From Glaciibacter superstes DSM 21135 (lineage in GTDB: Bacteria > Actinomycetota > Actinomycetes > Actinomycetales > Microbacteriaceae), in contig NZ_ATWH01000004.1 of NCBI RefSeq assembly GCF_000421145.1, positions 1 to 64,000 of the forward strand: a stretch of 64,000 nt of DNA, written 5' to 3'. Each line of letters opens with the position of its first letter. Within the stretch, counting starts at the first letter, position 1. The notes under the pieces were generated by a model. That model did not search any database, was not told the DNA's origin, and worked only from the letters and a program-made list of their open reading frames with translations. Below, in pieces: positions 7,668-16,366 of this stretch. The translations under genes and the position numbers were made by a program.

Positions 7668-9110
7668 GTGACACCGAAAGCACTAACCGCCGCAAACGGG
7701 ACCGCTGTCGCCACTTCGCAGGAGTTCGCCGCAGACCTCAAAGGTTTCGAGCGGAGCCTTCTCGCTCGAATGGATCAGGCCGGACTACCGAGCGACGGGG
7801 TACTTGTCTCTGTCCGCGAACGCTCTCGTGTATTCCAAAACGTTGACGACTCCCTAGCGGAACTTGGAAGCGATCGGCTAGCCGAGTCTCTCTACCTCTC
7901 GAAGTTCCTCGCAGCTGTAACAGCAGGGCTATTTGATGCTGCACTGAACTACTTGTGGGATGAGACCATCGGCGAGCTTCGTAAACGCGTCGCAGCCTAT
8001 GATCTGTCCTACTTCTTCGACCTTGCCGTAGGCTCGGCTTCCGAACAGCGCAAGGTGCTCAAACATGAGGACGATCTTTCGAAAGTTACCGATCAGGATC
8101 TGCTGCAGGCAGCCAACCGGATAGGACTCGTTTCCGACGTCGGCTATCAGCAACTTGATCTGGTTCGGTTCATGCGCAACCATGCCAGTGCCGCGCACCC
8201 GAACCAAGTCGAGCTGCGCGCTATGCAGCTGCTTGACTTTCTCGAGACGTGCATCGTCGAGGTCATCCTCCTGCCGGAAGACGATGTCGTCGTCGAGATT
8301 CGGCGCCTTCTCCAGAACATCAAGACACAGAAACTCTCTAAGGGCGACGCGGACACGACCGGGTCGACGTTCGATCGACTCCCAGAGGAACAAGCCGACA
8401 ACCTCGCTTCGGGACTGGCCGGCATTTACACGCGCCTCGATACCGACGTTCAGACCCGCGACAATGTTCGACTCATCCTCCCCAAGCTGTGGCCACATCT
8501 CACCGAGGATGCTCGTCGGCAGTTCGGGGTCCGTGCGCTGCGGTTCCGTGTCAATCAGGATTCCGATCAAGCAGCTCTGGCACGTGAACTGCTGGACGCG
8601 GTCGATGGGGCGAGCTACCTGCCCGAGGAGCTGAGGATTCCCGAAATTCAGGCCACCCTTGAAGGTCTCTACAGTACTCATCACGGCTGGAACAACTTCG
8701 TCAACGAGACCATACCGGCACGCGCCCTCAAACGAGTAGTGGGCGACCCGCCTGACGTGCCGGAGTCGATCGAACAGAACTATGTACACACGGTTGTGTA
8801 CGTGTTCCTGACAAACGGGCACGGGGAATCATTCTCGGCTTCTCCGATCTATCGCGAACTCATCGAAGGATTCACCCCAACCCAGGCTAGGACCGCGCTT
8901 CTGAGTTTCACCGACTCCACAGTCTCGGCACGATTGCAACACGCTCTCGCTCAGCGCCAGTGGAAGGATCTCCTCGCGTTCCTGGAGAACAAACTGATCG
9001 GTCGACCCACGAAGCGCCTGCACGAAGCGCTCACCGAGTTCACTGGTCCGCCCTATCAGGCCAAGAAGGACACCAAGATCAAGCGTCTCGTCACCGTTGT
9101 GAAGGCTTAG
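7668..9110 (+). CDS. Uncharacterised 480-aa protein with HEPN-like motif; probable partner of a PHP/TrlF-type protein
   Basis: The protein is mostly helical and hydrophilic, with no signal peptide or membrane segment. Residues 168-177 read FMRNHASAAH, fitting the HEPN ribonuclease pattern (Arg170, polar residue next, His177). The preceding region (LAESLYLSKFLAAVTAGLFDAALNYLWDE, residues 71-99) is a plausible helix pair around it; the middle and C-terminal parts are unrecognised. It starts at GTG 7668 after a G-rich stretch. Eight bases downstream begins an ORF with a WDPHIHAP N-terminus, so it was probably the first gene of a two-gene module of the kind found in defence islands. Function is inferred only; the ribonuclease assignment rests on the short motif. 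Confidence 0.6.
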   Translation: MTPKALTAANGTAVATSQEFAADLKGFERSLLARMDQAGLPSDGVLVSVRERSRVFQNVDDSLAELGSDRLAESLYLSKFLAAVTAGLFDAALNYLWDETIGELRKRVAAYDLSYFFDLAVGSASEQRKVLKHEDDLSKVTDQDLLQAANRIGLVSDVGYQQLDLVRFMRNHASAAHPNQVELRAMQLLDFLETCIVEVILLPEDDVVVEIRRLLQNIKTQKLSKGDADTTGSTFDRLPEEQADNLASGLAGIYTRLDTDVQTRDNVRLILPKLWPHLTEDARRQFGVRALRFRVNQDSDQAALARELLDAVDGASYLPEELRIPEIQATLEGLYSTHHGWNNFVNETIPARALKRVVGDPPDVPESIEQNYVHTVVYVFLTNGHGESFSASPIYRELIEGFTPTQARTALLSFTDSTVSARLQHALAQRQWKDLLAFLENKLIGRPTKRLHEALTEFTGPPYQAKKDTKIKRLVTVVKA

Positions 9111-9118
9111 GGCAACCC

Positions 9119-9262
9119 ATGACTGCGGAGCCGGCAGCATCGCTGTGGAACCGATGGGATCCGCACATCCACGCACCGGTGACAATCCTCGACAATGTGC
9201 GATGGCGACGGGGTCAGCACAGCGGCGGCGATGGGGTCCGGGCTGGCCTTTCCGGGAATTAG
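9119..9262 (+). pseudogene. N-terminal remnant of a PHP/TrlF-like ATPase gene
   Basis: The ATG at 9119 opens MTAEPAASLWNRWDPHIHAP. This resembles the start of TrlF-type proteins, where a PHP phosphoesterase-like HxH motif (DPHIH) precedes a large SMC-like ATPase. Homology appears to stop after about 25 residues; the frame then reads unrelated sequence to a stop at 9262. The rest of what should be a protein of many hundreds of residues is absent, so the gene is a remnant. The following 241 bases (9263-9503) show no gene. Confidence 0.5.
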
Positions 9263-9503
9263 TGGATTGGGATTGCAGCAAATGCCACATGGGAAATATG
9301 ACGCCGCGCGCGCGTCCGTCGCGGACTGAGCGCGAGCTCCAGTAACGACAGCGACGACAGTGTGGGGGAGCCGCCCGGCGTCAGCGGATCCCAGACACGT
9401 TAACCGCAGCCGTGAGGTCATCGGCGACCGCCATCTCATCTCGCGTCGGGGGTCATGATCGTTGTGTTGGCCATGAGCTTGACGCTGATCCCGGTGCGCG
9501 TCG

Positions 9504-10500
9504 TCAGGCGATAGCCTCTTTCCGGCTGCCGACGTAATCCTCAACGATTTCGCGGAAGGATGCATTGGTTTGAAGTCCGAGCGCCTCGGCGCGCTTGGTC
9601 GAGAAGTGTGCGGGCCAGGTCGTGACGATATCGATTACTTCGTCGTCGAGCTCCCAATCGATGAGCGTGGCAGAGCCGGGGGCGACCTCCTCCAAGGCCT
9701 CGACCATCTCTCGCGGCGTGGCCGTCAGTGCGGGGAGGTTCATTGCCGTTCGACTGCCCCAGGATGTTTCGTCCGAGACTGCGGCGCGCAAGATCCCCTC
9801 GATCGTGTTGGATGGTGAAGAGAGCGCGACCGGCGTCTCCTTCGGCACGGGACATACGCTTCGCAGGCCGGCGAATGGCTCGCGGATGATACCGGACAGG
9901 AAGCTCGATGCCGCAGCGCTCGGGGCGCCTGCGCGCACCGAAACGGTCATGAGTCGCACGCTACGTCCGCGGATATAGTTCCGCCGCGAGTATTCGGCGA
10001 CGAGCATCTCGCCAACGAATTTCTGGGACCCATAGCTTGACTGTGGCCGCGGCAGCGTGTCACCGCCCACCGTCCGCAACAGTGGGCCAGCGGGATCTTG
10101 TCCGAACACGGCCAGTGAGCTGGTGAATACGACGATTGGGGGCGCTCATAGTCCGGGCGTGCTCCAGCAGAGCGATCAGTGCATGGAGATTGGTCTGCAT
10201 CCCCAGGTCAAAGTCGGCTTCGGCCGCCCGCTGACAACGCCGGCGAGGTGAAACACCGCATCGACTTGCCCCAACCGGCCAAGTTGTGACGTCACGTCAC
10301 CAATCAGTACCGTGACGCGGGGATCGGCGGTCGTGTCTGACACCGGCGGGACGACATCGAGCACGACAATCTCGGGCAATCGGGCGCGCCTCCGTTCCAG
10401 CGAGGGCGATCTCACTGTCATCGAGCAATCTCCGGATCAGGAGATCCCCCAGAAATCCCGATCCCCCTGTAACCGCCACCCGTACACCGTGCTCGCTCAC
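9504..10500 (-). pseudogene. D-erythronate dehydrogenase-like SDR (DenD type), frameshifted
   Basis: Pieces of one extended-SDR protein occur in order in different frames. VRVAVTGGSGFLGDLLIRRL is at the N-terminus, followed by VTVLIGDVTSQLG and VDAVFHLAGVVSG. Next comes DFDLGMQTNLHALIALLEHA, and then PQSSYGSQKFVGEML carrying the YxxxK active site. The C-terminal part ends at 9504. At least three frame changes are needed, near 10395, 10225 and 10143, the last in a run of G/C. It overlaps the upstream kinase gene as ATGA. The frameshifts look like decay, but sequencing indels cannot be excluded. Confidence 0.8.
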
Positions 10501-11756
10501 ATGTCCTCCATCGTCGTCTGTTCAAGTGAGGAGAGGACATCGACGAGTGTCTCGGCCTCGCCGACGTTTCCCGGGACCACGATCTGCATTCGCGACCTTC
10601 CTTCGAGAGTCATATCCCACACCGAGATGCCTGGCTCAATCTGGCCGCGCACGTACACATGGCTTGCCCCAAGTCCGGTCCTCGCGACTTCCGCCGCAGT
10701 GATGCCCCCTTGGGAAACGATCACCCCGGCCTGCTTGGCGAGGATCCGCGTCGCTGTCATCACCACTTCGCCGTCGGCAAGGGTGCCATGCTCCGCTCGG
10801 CGATGGCGCTCGGTTATAAGGACCGCTACGCGGTGTTCGCGGAGATAGTGTGCCGCCTGAACAGCTGCCGCACTGCCCGCCTTCTCCGGATCCGCGCGCG
10901 CTAAGTCTGTCGCAATCTCAATCGGCGGGATGCCGAGCACCTCTGTCAGCCGTTGCAGTTGCCCAGTTGATGCCGCGGTGTGCGAGCCACATACAACAAG
11001 AAGGCCGTCGTCCTCAGGCACATCAACTGGACGTGCGATAAGACCGTCCCTTGGATGGCCTGCGCAGATGGCTGCGAGAAGCGCGCCGGACCTCACGACA
11101 ACGTGAGTGCTGGCCTGCAGCACCGTTCGGAGTCCCGCATGGATGGGCAGGATGTCATCGTCGATTTCCGCGTCTGGGACGATGGCCTCTCCCGGTCCGG
11201 CGCATCGCAAGGCGTCCGCGACGGCAGCTCCGCCCGAGGCTCGCACGTTTTCGAGTGGCACAGCGACCGCGCGGCGGTTCCCGGTCTCGCGAACCCACTC
11301 GATCAACTGGGATTGCCGGTAGCCGAATACCGGGTCACGTGCGAGTTCGGTCTCGGCAGCAGGGAGGTCTGCCCCGCCGATGCGGACATAGTGCACTGAG
11401 CCGACCGTCGTACGCCCTCCCGCAGGAAAGGCCGGCACGAACAAGATGCGACCGTCGTCTCCGGCGAACACGTCACTTTCGGCGAAGACATGGCCGCGCA
11501 GTGTCGAGTCGCCCCGCAGCACGACGAGAATCGGTGACCCGACGCGCGATTCGACTTCGGCGAGCTGATACTTAATAAGACTGGCGAGTTCTACCGCCTC
11601 CCCCTCCGGAATAGCCCGGGAGTTGGTTTGCAGATACACCGCGCCATCCGAGATGAGCGCGGCGACAATCGAGTTCGCATTCCACCGGAGCAGCACGCGC
11701 AGACCGGAGACAGATTGCGTTCCTGTCGGGTCGCCATCGAGCACGACGGTGTACAT
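10497..11756 (-). CDS. Four-carbon acid sugar kinase (DUF1537 family)
   Basis: This 419-residue protein has the DUF1537 N-terminal signature (VVLDGDPTGTQSVSG, residues 4-18), an LRGDSTLRGH substrate loop near residue 110 and a C-terminal nucleotide-binding GGITAAEVARTGLG. The family phosphorylates acid sugars such as erythronate, threonate or their 3-oxo forms. The ATG overlaps the stop of the upstream lyase remnant (TAATG) and the gene ends overlapping the DenD-like start (ATGA), so it is the middle gene of a coupled operon. Its frame is intact although both neighbours are broken. A few N-terminal residues may be missing relative to homologues. Confidence 0.88.
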   Translation of the reverse strand: MYTVVLDGDPTGTQSVSGLRVLLRWNANSIVAALISDGAVYLQTNSRAIPEGEAVELASLIKYQLAEVESRVGSPILVVLRGDSTLRGHVFAESDVFAGDDGRILFVPAFPAGGRTTVGSVHYVRIGGADLPAAETELARDPVFGYRQSQLIEWVRETGNRRAVAVPLENVRASGGAAVADALRCAGPGEAIVPDAEIDDDILPIHAGLRTVLQASTHVVVRSGALLAAICAGHPRDGLIARPVDVPEDDGLLVVCGSHTAASTGQLQRLTEVLGIPPIEIATDLARADPEKAGSAAAVQAAHYLREHRVAVLITERHRRAEHGTLADGEVVMTATRILAKQAGVIVSQGGITAAEVARTGLGASHVYVRGQIEPGISVWDMTLEGRSRMQIVVPGNVGEAETLVDVLSSLEQTTMEDM

Positions 11757-12840
11757 TAGGTTCCCCGTTTCGCGGTCGTACCCTGAAAATCGGTGATGCC
11801 ACTTTCACGGAACAGGCGGCGAAGATTGTCCGTCTCCGCGGACGTAAGGCTCTGCGCCGCCTGCTGGAGCTCGGATGCCCGCTCGCGTCCCGTACGGACG
11901 ACGACATCCACTATTTGTGCGGAACGTCCGACATATCCGAAATCGAGGACAGTCGCATCCCCGTGCTCTCGCCAGATCGGGTCGTCGCACAGAACAGCAC
12001 CGAGACAGACGCCGCGTTTACGCGCTACGACGCGTAACAGTCCGCATATGTTCGTGCGCCTCTTGCCTGCCGATTCGTGGCGCGAGCCGCATCATCGCGG
12101 CTTCAGCCAAGATCAGCCCGTCCGTCAGCGTGCGATTCTGACGCATTCGCTCGGTGTCAACGGCGAGCCCGTTCAGGGCCTGGAAGAGGTGGTCGAGCGC
12201 CCCAGAAATAAGCAGGAGTTGTTCAGGGCCGACTTTCCACTCCACCATCCATTCGCGCACGTCGCGCTCGTTCTCCTGGACCATGTACGCCAGTCCGACA
12301 GATACCTGGCCCATGGCGAGGCGAGGCGCGGCGCGGCGACGGAGAATTCGGTGTGGGAGGGGTTCGTCTTCTGGGGCATTGTGCTGCTTCCGACGTCTCC
12401 GGCGTCGCGGCCTTCGAGCACCTCGCCGATCTCGGTACGTTTGAGGCTGTACAACTCGTTGGAGACACGAGCAATGGTGCCTGCGAGTAGCCGGTCCACG
12501 CGACGATCTCTGCGGTGCGATCCCGCACGGAGTGCCAGGACATCTGCGGCACGCCGAGTCCAAGGATCTCCAACACGCGGTCTTGGACCTGCCCGCCGAC
12601 CTCGCCCATCGCCGACATCGACCCCGCCGCCCCAGCGACGTTGCCTGCGAGAACGCGCGGCGTCAGTTGCATCAGACGCTCGCCCTGCCTGGCCAGCTCG
12701 TCCGCCCACCCGGCGACTTTCAAGCCGAATGAGATCGGCACGGCGTGCTGTCCGTGTGTGCGGCCAGACACGGGCGTGACGGCGTGCGTCTCAGCGAGAC
12801 CCGACAGCATCACAAGCATCTCCGCGCCGCCAAGGCCACA
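11756..12840 (-). pseudogene. Fumarate lyase/adenylosuccinate lyase superfamily enzyme, frameshifted and 5'-truncated
   Basis: Three or more frames give consecutive blocks of one lyase. They are TPVSGRTHGQHAVPISFG, then MPQKTNPSHTE inside a GSSTMPQKTNP signature, then ERDVREWMVEWKVGPEQLLL. The tail reads LDFGYVGRSAQIVDVVVR and ends in a stop that overlaps the kinase start. The superfamily eliminates a carboxylate-bearing group to give fumarate or a muconate-like product. The 5' end stops at about 12840, where IS3 transposase sequence begins. It would have been the first gene of the acid-sugar operon. Confidence 0.85.
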
Positions 12841-12842
12841 AC

Positions 12843-13200
12843 GTGTCAGCCAGACGTGTTGACCGATTGATGCGCGAACTGGGTATGCTCGGCCGCATTC
12901 GGGGCAAGCGCGTGAGGACAACGATCCCGGACCGCAATGCCGACCGGGCGCCGGATCTTCTCTACCGTGACTTCACCGCGCTGATACCAAACCAGCGCTG
13001 GGTGGCCGACTTCACCTGTGTCCGCACCTGTGCCCGATTCGCCTATGTGTCGTTCGTGATCGACTGCCACTCCCGAGCGATCGTCGGCCAGCATGCCGCG
13101 ATAACGAAAACGACGCCGGTGGTCACCACGGCACTGCGGAAGGGGCTGTGGCGACGCGACCGGGCCATCCGACCAGTCGCGGCCTCGTGCACCGCTCTGA
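12843..13200 (+). pseudogene. IS3-family transposase (OrfB) internal fragment
   Basis: The frame encodes VDRLMRELGMLGRIRGKRVR, then PNQRWVADFTCVRT and YVSFVIDCHSRAIVG. These contain the first two catalytic Asp residues of the rve/DDE integrase core. A frame change near 13160 leads into RGLVHRSDAGSQ, matching the later GLVHHSDAGSQ motif of IS3 transposases. The catalytic Glu region is missing. The fragment abuts the truncated lyase gene on its left and an IS30 leader on its right. Confidence 0.85.
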
Positions 13201-13259
13201 CGCCGGCAGCCAAGGCGGATTCAACTGGTCGTCGCAATACCTCGATTCTGGAGGTATCG

Positions 13260-13349
13260 ATGGGAAGGCCAACTGGATGGATGACGGCGTTGACGGGGCG
13301 GTCGCCGATGAAGTCTCCTGGCAAGCCGTCATTGCGGCGGGAGCAGTGA
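13260..13349 (+). pseudogene. IS30-family transposase, first 29 codons only
   Basis: ATG 13260, preceded by GGAGG, gives a 29-residue peptide containing MTALTGRSPMKSPGKPSLRR. This resembles the N-terminal leader of actinobacterial IS30 transposases before their helix-turn-helix. A stop follows at 13347-13349 in place of the expected continuation. The bases just before the start (around 13220-13259) also look like IS30 leader DNA, fused to the IS3 fragment. Confidence 0.55.
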
Positions 13350-13394
13350 GACGCCAGATACAGAGGAGACAGGTGGATTAGAGGAGGTGCTGCG

Positions 13395-13423
13395 TTCATT
13401 CATTCATTCATTCATTCATTCAT
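13395..13423 (+). repeat. Tetranucleotide microsatellite, (TTCA)7 plus one base
   Basis: Seven uninterrupted TTCA units occupy 13395-13423 in IS-derived DNA. Such tracts are uncommon in high-GC actinobacteria. No intact gene or promoter is placed where a change of repeat number would obviously matter. Confidence 0.9.
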
Positions 13424-13486
13424 ACCGAGGGAGACAGTCCGTGACCTCACAGCATGAGAATCGCGGTCGACGATTGTCCGTAACTG

Positions 13487-13561
13487 GTGGAGGCACACCC
13501 TCTTCACCCCGTCCTGACCAGCATGCCCGTAGTCGGGGTCAGGACCGCTGGCAGGCTTGTC
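13487..13561 (+). pseudogene. IS110-family transposase C-terminal remnant
   Basis: HPVLTSMPVVGVRTAGR, encoded at about 13505-13555, matches the HPLLTSMPGVGVRTAAR-type helix-hairpin-helix of the IS110 C-terminal (Transposase_20) domain. Downstream codons no longer match, and no catalytic serine region is seen. It is on the opposite strand from the IS110 element at position 1, and no direct link between the two can be shown. Confidence 0.5.
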
Positions 13562-13778
13562 CAGCTTCGCCTTGCCGTCACGCACGTTCGAATCACTCCG
13601 CGGCGTAACGGAGATTCTCTCTTCAACGCGATCGGTGGATCGAGGCCCACGTCACCCAAGAGTGGCTCATGTGTAAATGACGCTGCGAACACGATTCGAC
13701 CACCCCTGTCGATGAACCACTAACCGGTTGCATGCGCCTTGGCACTGAACGTTGGGTCGAACGGGCGCAGTCCGAGGG

Positions 13779-14993
13779 TTATGGGTTCATCCGTCTTGCG
13801 ACGGCGAACTCCGCGAGCACCTTGCCGGTGTCAGCACCGAGGGGACGCGCGGCCGACCGGAAGAGGGGCGCCTCACCGTCAAAGGTGATCGGGATTCCCG
13901 GAGCGCTCAAGTTGGACATTTCACCTAGCTGGGGGTGGGCCAGTGGTACGACGTCCGATCGATCCCGCACGATCGGGTCACGCAGCGCTTCCGTCGGTGT
14001 CCGGACGATCGCTGCCGGCACATTGTGGTCGCTGAGAGCGTTCAAGATTTCGGTGCTCGACCGAACTTTGGTCCACTCCTCGATCAGCCGGTGCAGAGTG
14101 TCCGAATCGGCGACTCTTTCCTCGCGATTCTGGAATGGGGTTCCCTTCATCCACTCTGGGCTGCCGATGGCGGTGAATAGCGCAGCGGCGAGGTGGTCGG
14201 TGTGTGCGCAGATGGCGACCCAGTTGTCTGACGACTGGAATACTCCGAAGGGTGCCAGGCGCGGCACGAATTGGCCGGTGCGACCTGAGCACCCTATCTC
14301 TTCCATCACGTCAAACGGTTCTGAAGCAATCATCGAGGTGAGGGCACCCAACATTGAGACGTCGACATGTTGGCCCAAGCCGGTGCGATGACGTTGATGA
14401 ACCGCTGCGAGCACGCCGGTGACCGCGAAGAGCGGTGCGATCATGTCGCCGAGTTGGATTCCCAGTCGGATGGGCGGTTCGTTTTCGTCCCCTGAGGTAA
14501 ACATTGTCCCGCTTAGAGCTTGAATGATGGCGTCGAGCGCCTTGGCGGATCCGTAAGTCGTGTCTTGTCCGAATCCGCTGATCGAGCAATATACGATACG
14601 CGGATTGGATGCCTTGACGGTGAGGTAGTCAATGCGCAGCCGATCGGTCACTCCAGGACTGAAGTTCTCAACGAGGATGTCGGCCCTCTCCACGATCGTC
14701 ATGAACGCCCGATAATCGTCGGGGTGTTTCAGGTTAAGGGTGACGCTCTCTTTGTCTCGCCCTCTCACGAGCATAGAAACCGACCAGTCTTCCGGTTCTT
14801 GCCGTTTAACTGATACGCCGCCGTCAGCGTTCACGAACGGAGAATTGTTCCGGGAGCTGTCGCCGCGCGCGGCATCTTCGATCTTGATGACCCTCGCCCC
14901 GAGTCCGGCGAGCTGGAGTGTCGCGTATGGCCCCGATAAAGCCGTTGTCAGATCCACAACGAGGAGTCCTTCGAGCGGTCGTGGTGGTTGCAT
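13779..14993 (-). CDS. Family III CoA-transferase (CaiB/BaiF), copy 1
   Basis: This 404-residue protein starts PLEGLLVVDLTTALSGPYAT, with a GARVIKIED segment at 33-40 and the family catalytic aspartate at residue 183 (QLGDMIAPL). Such enzymes move CoA between carboxylic acids through an aspartyl-CoA thioester. The start is placed at ATG 14993 rather than 15038 because family members begin just before PLEG. The gene follows the acyl-CoA dehydrogenase by 80 bases in the same direction, so the two probably activate and oxidise the same acid. The substrate is unknown; a short-chain dicarboxylate is likely from context. Confidence 0.9.
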   Translation of the reverse strand: MQPPRPLEGLLVVDLTTALSGPYATLQLAGLGARVIKIEDAARGDSSRNNSPFVNADGGVSVKRQEPEDWSVSMLVRGRDKESVTLNLKHPDDYRAFMTIVERADILVENFSPGVTDRLRIDYLTVKASNPRIVYCSISGFGQDTTYGSAKALDAIIQALSGTMFTSGDENEPPIRLGIQLGDMIAPLFAVTGVLAAVHQRHRTGLGQHVDVSMLGALTSMIASEPFDVMEEIGCSGRTGQFVPRLAPFGVFQSSDNWVAICAHTDHLAAALFTAIGSPEWMKGTPFQNREERVADSDTLHRLIEEWTKVRSSTEILNALSDHNVPAAIVRTPTEALRDPIVRDRSDVVPLAHPQLGEMSNLSAPGIPITFDGEAPLFRSAARPLGADTGKVLAEFAVARRMNP

Positions 14994-15073
14994 CTGGCGC
15001 TTCTCTCTCTCAATGCCGTCCGGGCCGTGAATGCACATTGTGTTGCGTGTGAGCCCAGCCGCACGCAGATAGG

Positions 15074-16234
15074 TTAATACGACCGCGGTAGTCCCAATAC
15101 CTTGGTCGCGACGAATGACTTCACGAGGTTGTTGTTGATCGGCGCAACCTGGTACATCCGGGTTTCACGAAACTTGCGCTCGACGTCGTATTCGGCGACG
15201 AAGCCGTAGCCGCCGAAGGTGTTGAGACAGACGTTTGCGCTCTCCCAGCTGGCGTCGCCGCTCAGGAGTTTGGCCATGTTGGCTTCCGCACCGCATTTTT
15301 CTCCCGCGCTGAAGAGATCGGCCGCCTTGTAGCGCATGAGATCGGCAGCGCGGATCTTCATATAGGCCTCTGCAATCGGGAATTGCACTCCTTGGTTGGT
15401 GCCGATGGCACGGCCGAAGACTTCACGCTCCTTCGCATACTCGGTCGCCTTGTCGATGAACCAGTAACCGTCGCCGATAGCTTCGGCGGAGAGGAGTATC
15501 CGCTCGGCATTCCAGCCGTCGAGCACGTATCGAAATCCTTCGCCGACCTCGCCGACAACCGCGCTGGCCGGTACCCGCAGGCGCTTATACGTCACCTGGT
15601 TGGTCGCATAATTGAACATTGTGCGGACTTTTGTCACTTCGAGAGCATCCGGCTGTTCGACGCGCACCTGTCGGAGGTCAATGAGGAAGAGTGTCAACCC
15701 TTTGGTCTTCTCCTTTTCGTTCCGCGGGGATGTACGAACGAGTGCGAAGAGAAGATCTGATTGGTCGATCCTGCTCGTCCAGGTCTTCTTGCCATTGATC
15801 ACGTATTCGTCGCCCACTTTTTCGGCGGTGCTGACGATACGGGTGGTGTCGGAGCCAGCATCTTCGGTGATAGAGAACGCCTGCAGCCGAATTGTACCGT
15901 TGGCGATTCCCGGCAGATAGGCGGACATTTGTTCTTGGCTGCCGTGATTCAATAGTGCACTCATCGTGTACATCTGTGCATGGCACGCTGCCGAGTGGCC
16001 GCCGGAGCGATTGATTTCCTCCATCACGATCGATGCCTCTGTCAGGGTCCACCCGAGGCCGCCGTATTCGCGTGGGATAAGAGACGCTAGAAGTTTGCTT
16101 TCCGTCAATGCCGTCACAAACTCGTAAGGGTATTCGCGTTCCAGGTCGAGGGCCCGCCAGTAGGCATTCGGGAACTTCGCACAGATGTCCCGCGTGCGAC
16201 GGCGAATGTCGGCATAGCTGTCGGTGGTAGGCAT
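15074..16234 (-). CDS. Acyl-CoA dehydrogenase with atypical active-site segment
   Basis: This 386-residue flavoprotein has the ACAD order: N-terminal helices (REYGGLGWTLTEA), a FAD-binding middle segment (FSITEDAGSDTTRI and GKKTWTS), then NTFGGYGFVAEYDVERKFRE near the C-terminus. The usual catalytic GTxE motif after RDAR is replaced by APINNNLV, so the classical Glu is absent at that position. A subgroup of ACADs ending in LGLPRS shares this change, so the base may lie elsewhere. ATG 16234 has AAGGA upstream. It is divergent from the MaoC-CitE operon and is transcribed toward CoA-transferase copy 1. Confidence 0.88.
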   Translation of the reverse strand: MPTTDSYADIRRRTRDICAKFPNAYWRALDLEREYPYEFVTALTESKLLASLIPREYGGLGWTLTEASIVMEEINRSGGHSAACHAQMYTMSALLNHGSQEQMSAYLPGIANGTIRLQAFSITEDAGSDTTRIVSTAEKVGDEYVINGKKTWTSRIDQSDLLFALVRTSPRNEKEKTKGLTLFLIDLRQVRVEQPDALEVTKVRTMFNYATNQVTYKRLRVPASAVVGEVGEGFRYVLDGWNAERILLSAEAIGDGYWFIDKATEYAKEREVFGRAIGTNQGVQFPIAEAYMKIRAADLMRYKAADLFSAGEKCGAEANMAKLLSGDASWESANVCLNTFGGYGFVAEYDVERKFRETRMYQVAPINNNLVKSFVATKVLGLPRSY

Positions 16235-16294
16235 CGATTTCCTTCGAGCAGTGGGGAAATAAGCACCGGCAATGCTGGCACCGGCCAATAATAT

Positions 16295-16306
16295 GGAATA
16301 TATTCC
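16295..16306. promoter_or_regulatory. Perfect 12-bp palindrome in divergent gap
   Basis: GGAATATATTCC lies 61 bases before the acyl-CoA dehydrogenase start and about 120 bases before the MaoC start. A GntR-type operator is possible, but no second exact copy was found. Confidence 0.4.
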
Positions 16307-16366
16307 TGATACGTTGTGGAGTCAAGCCATCGACAGTTTAGGGAAACTGGTGCGCAAACTCAGGCT

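Larger units (their letters stand above)
13350..13778. other. 429-base stretch without intact genes: tetranucleotide repeat and IS110 remnant
   Basis: Between the IS30 leader and the CoA-transferase stop there is a (TTCA)7 tract at 13395-13423 and an IS110 C-terminal remnant from 13487. Nothing recognisable lies in 13600-13778. Short frames here lack convincing starts or composition and are not called. Confidence 0.7.

Noticed and set aside
9504..12840. Programmed ribosomal frameshifting to explain split lyase and dehydrogenase frames
   Set aside because: Several shifts per gene at unrelated positions and no slippery heptamer with a downstream structure; decay or sequencing indels fit better.
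13387..13608. 73-codon frame through the TTCA repeat
   Set aside because: Repeat-derived Ile-His-Ser-Phe codons, no homology; the region is IS debris.
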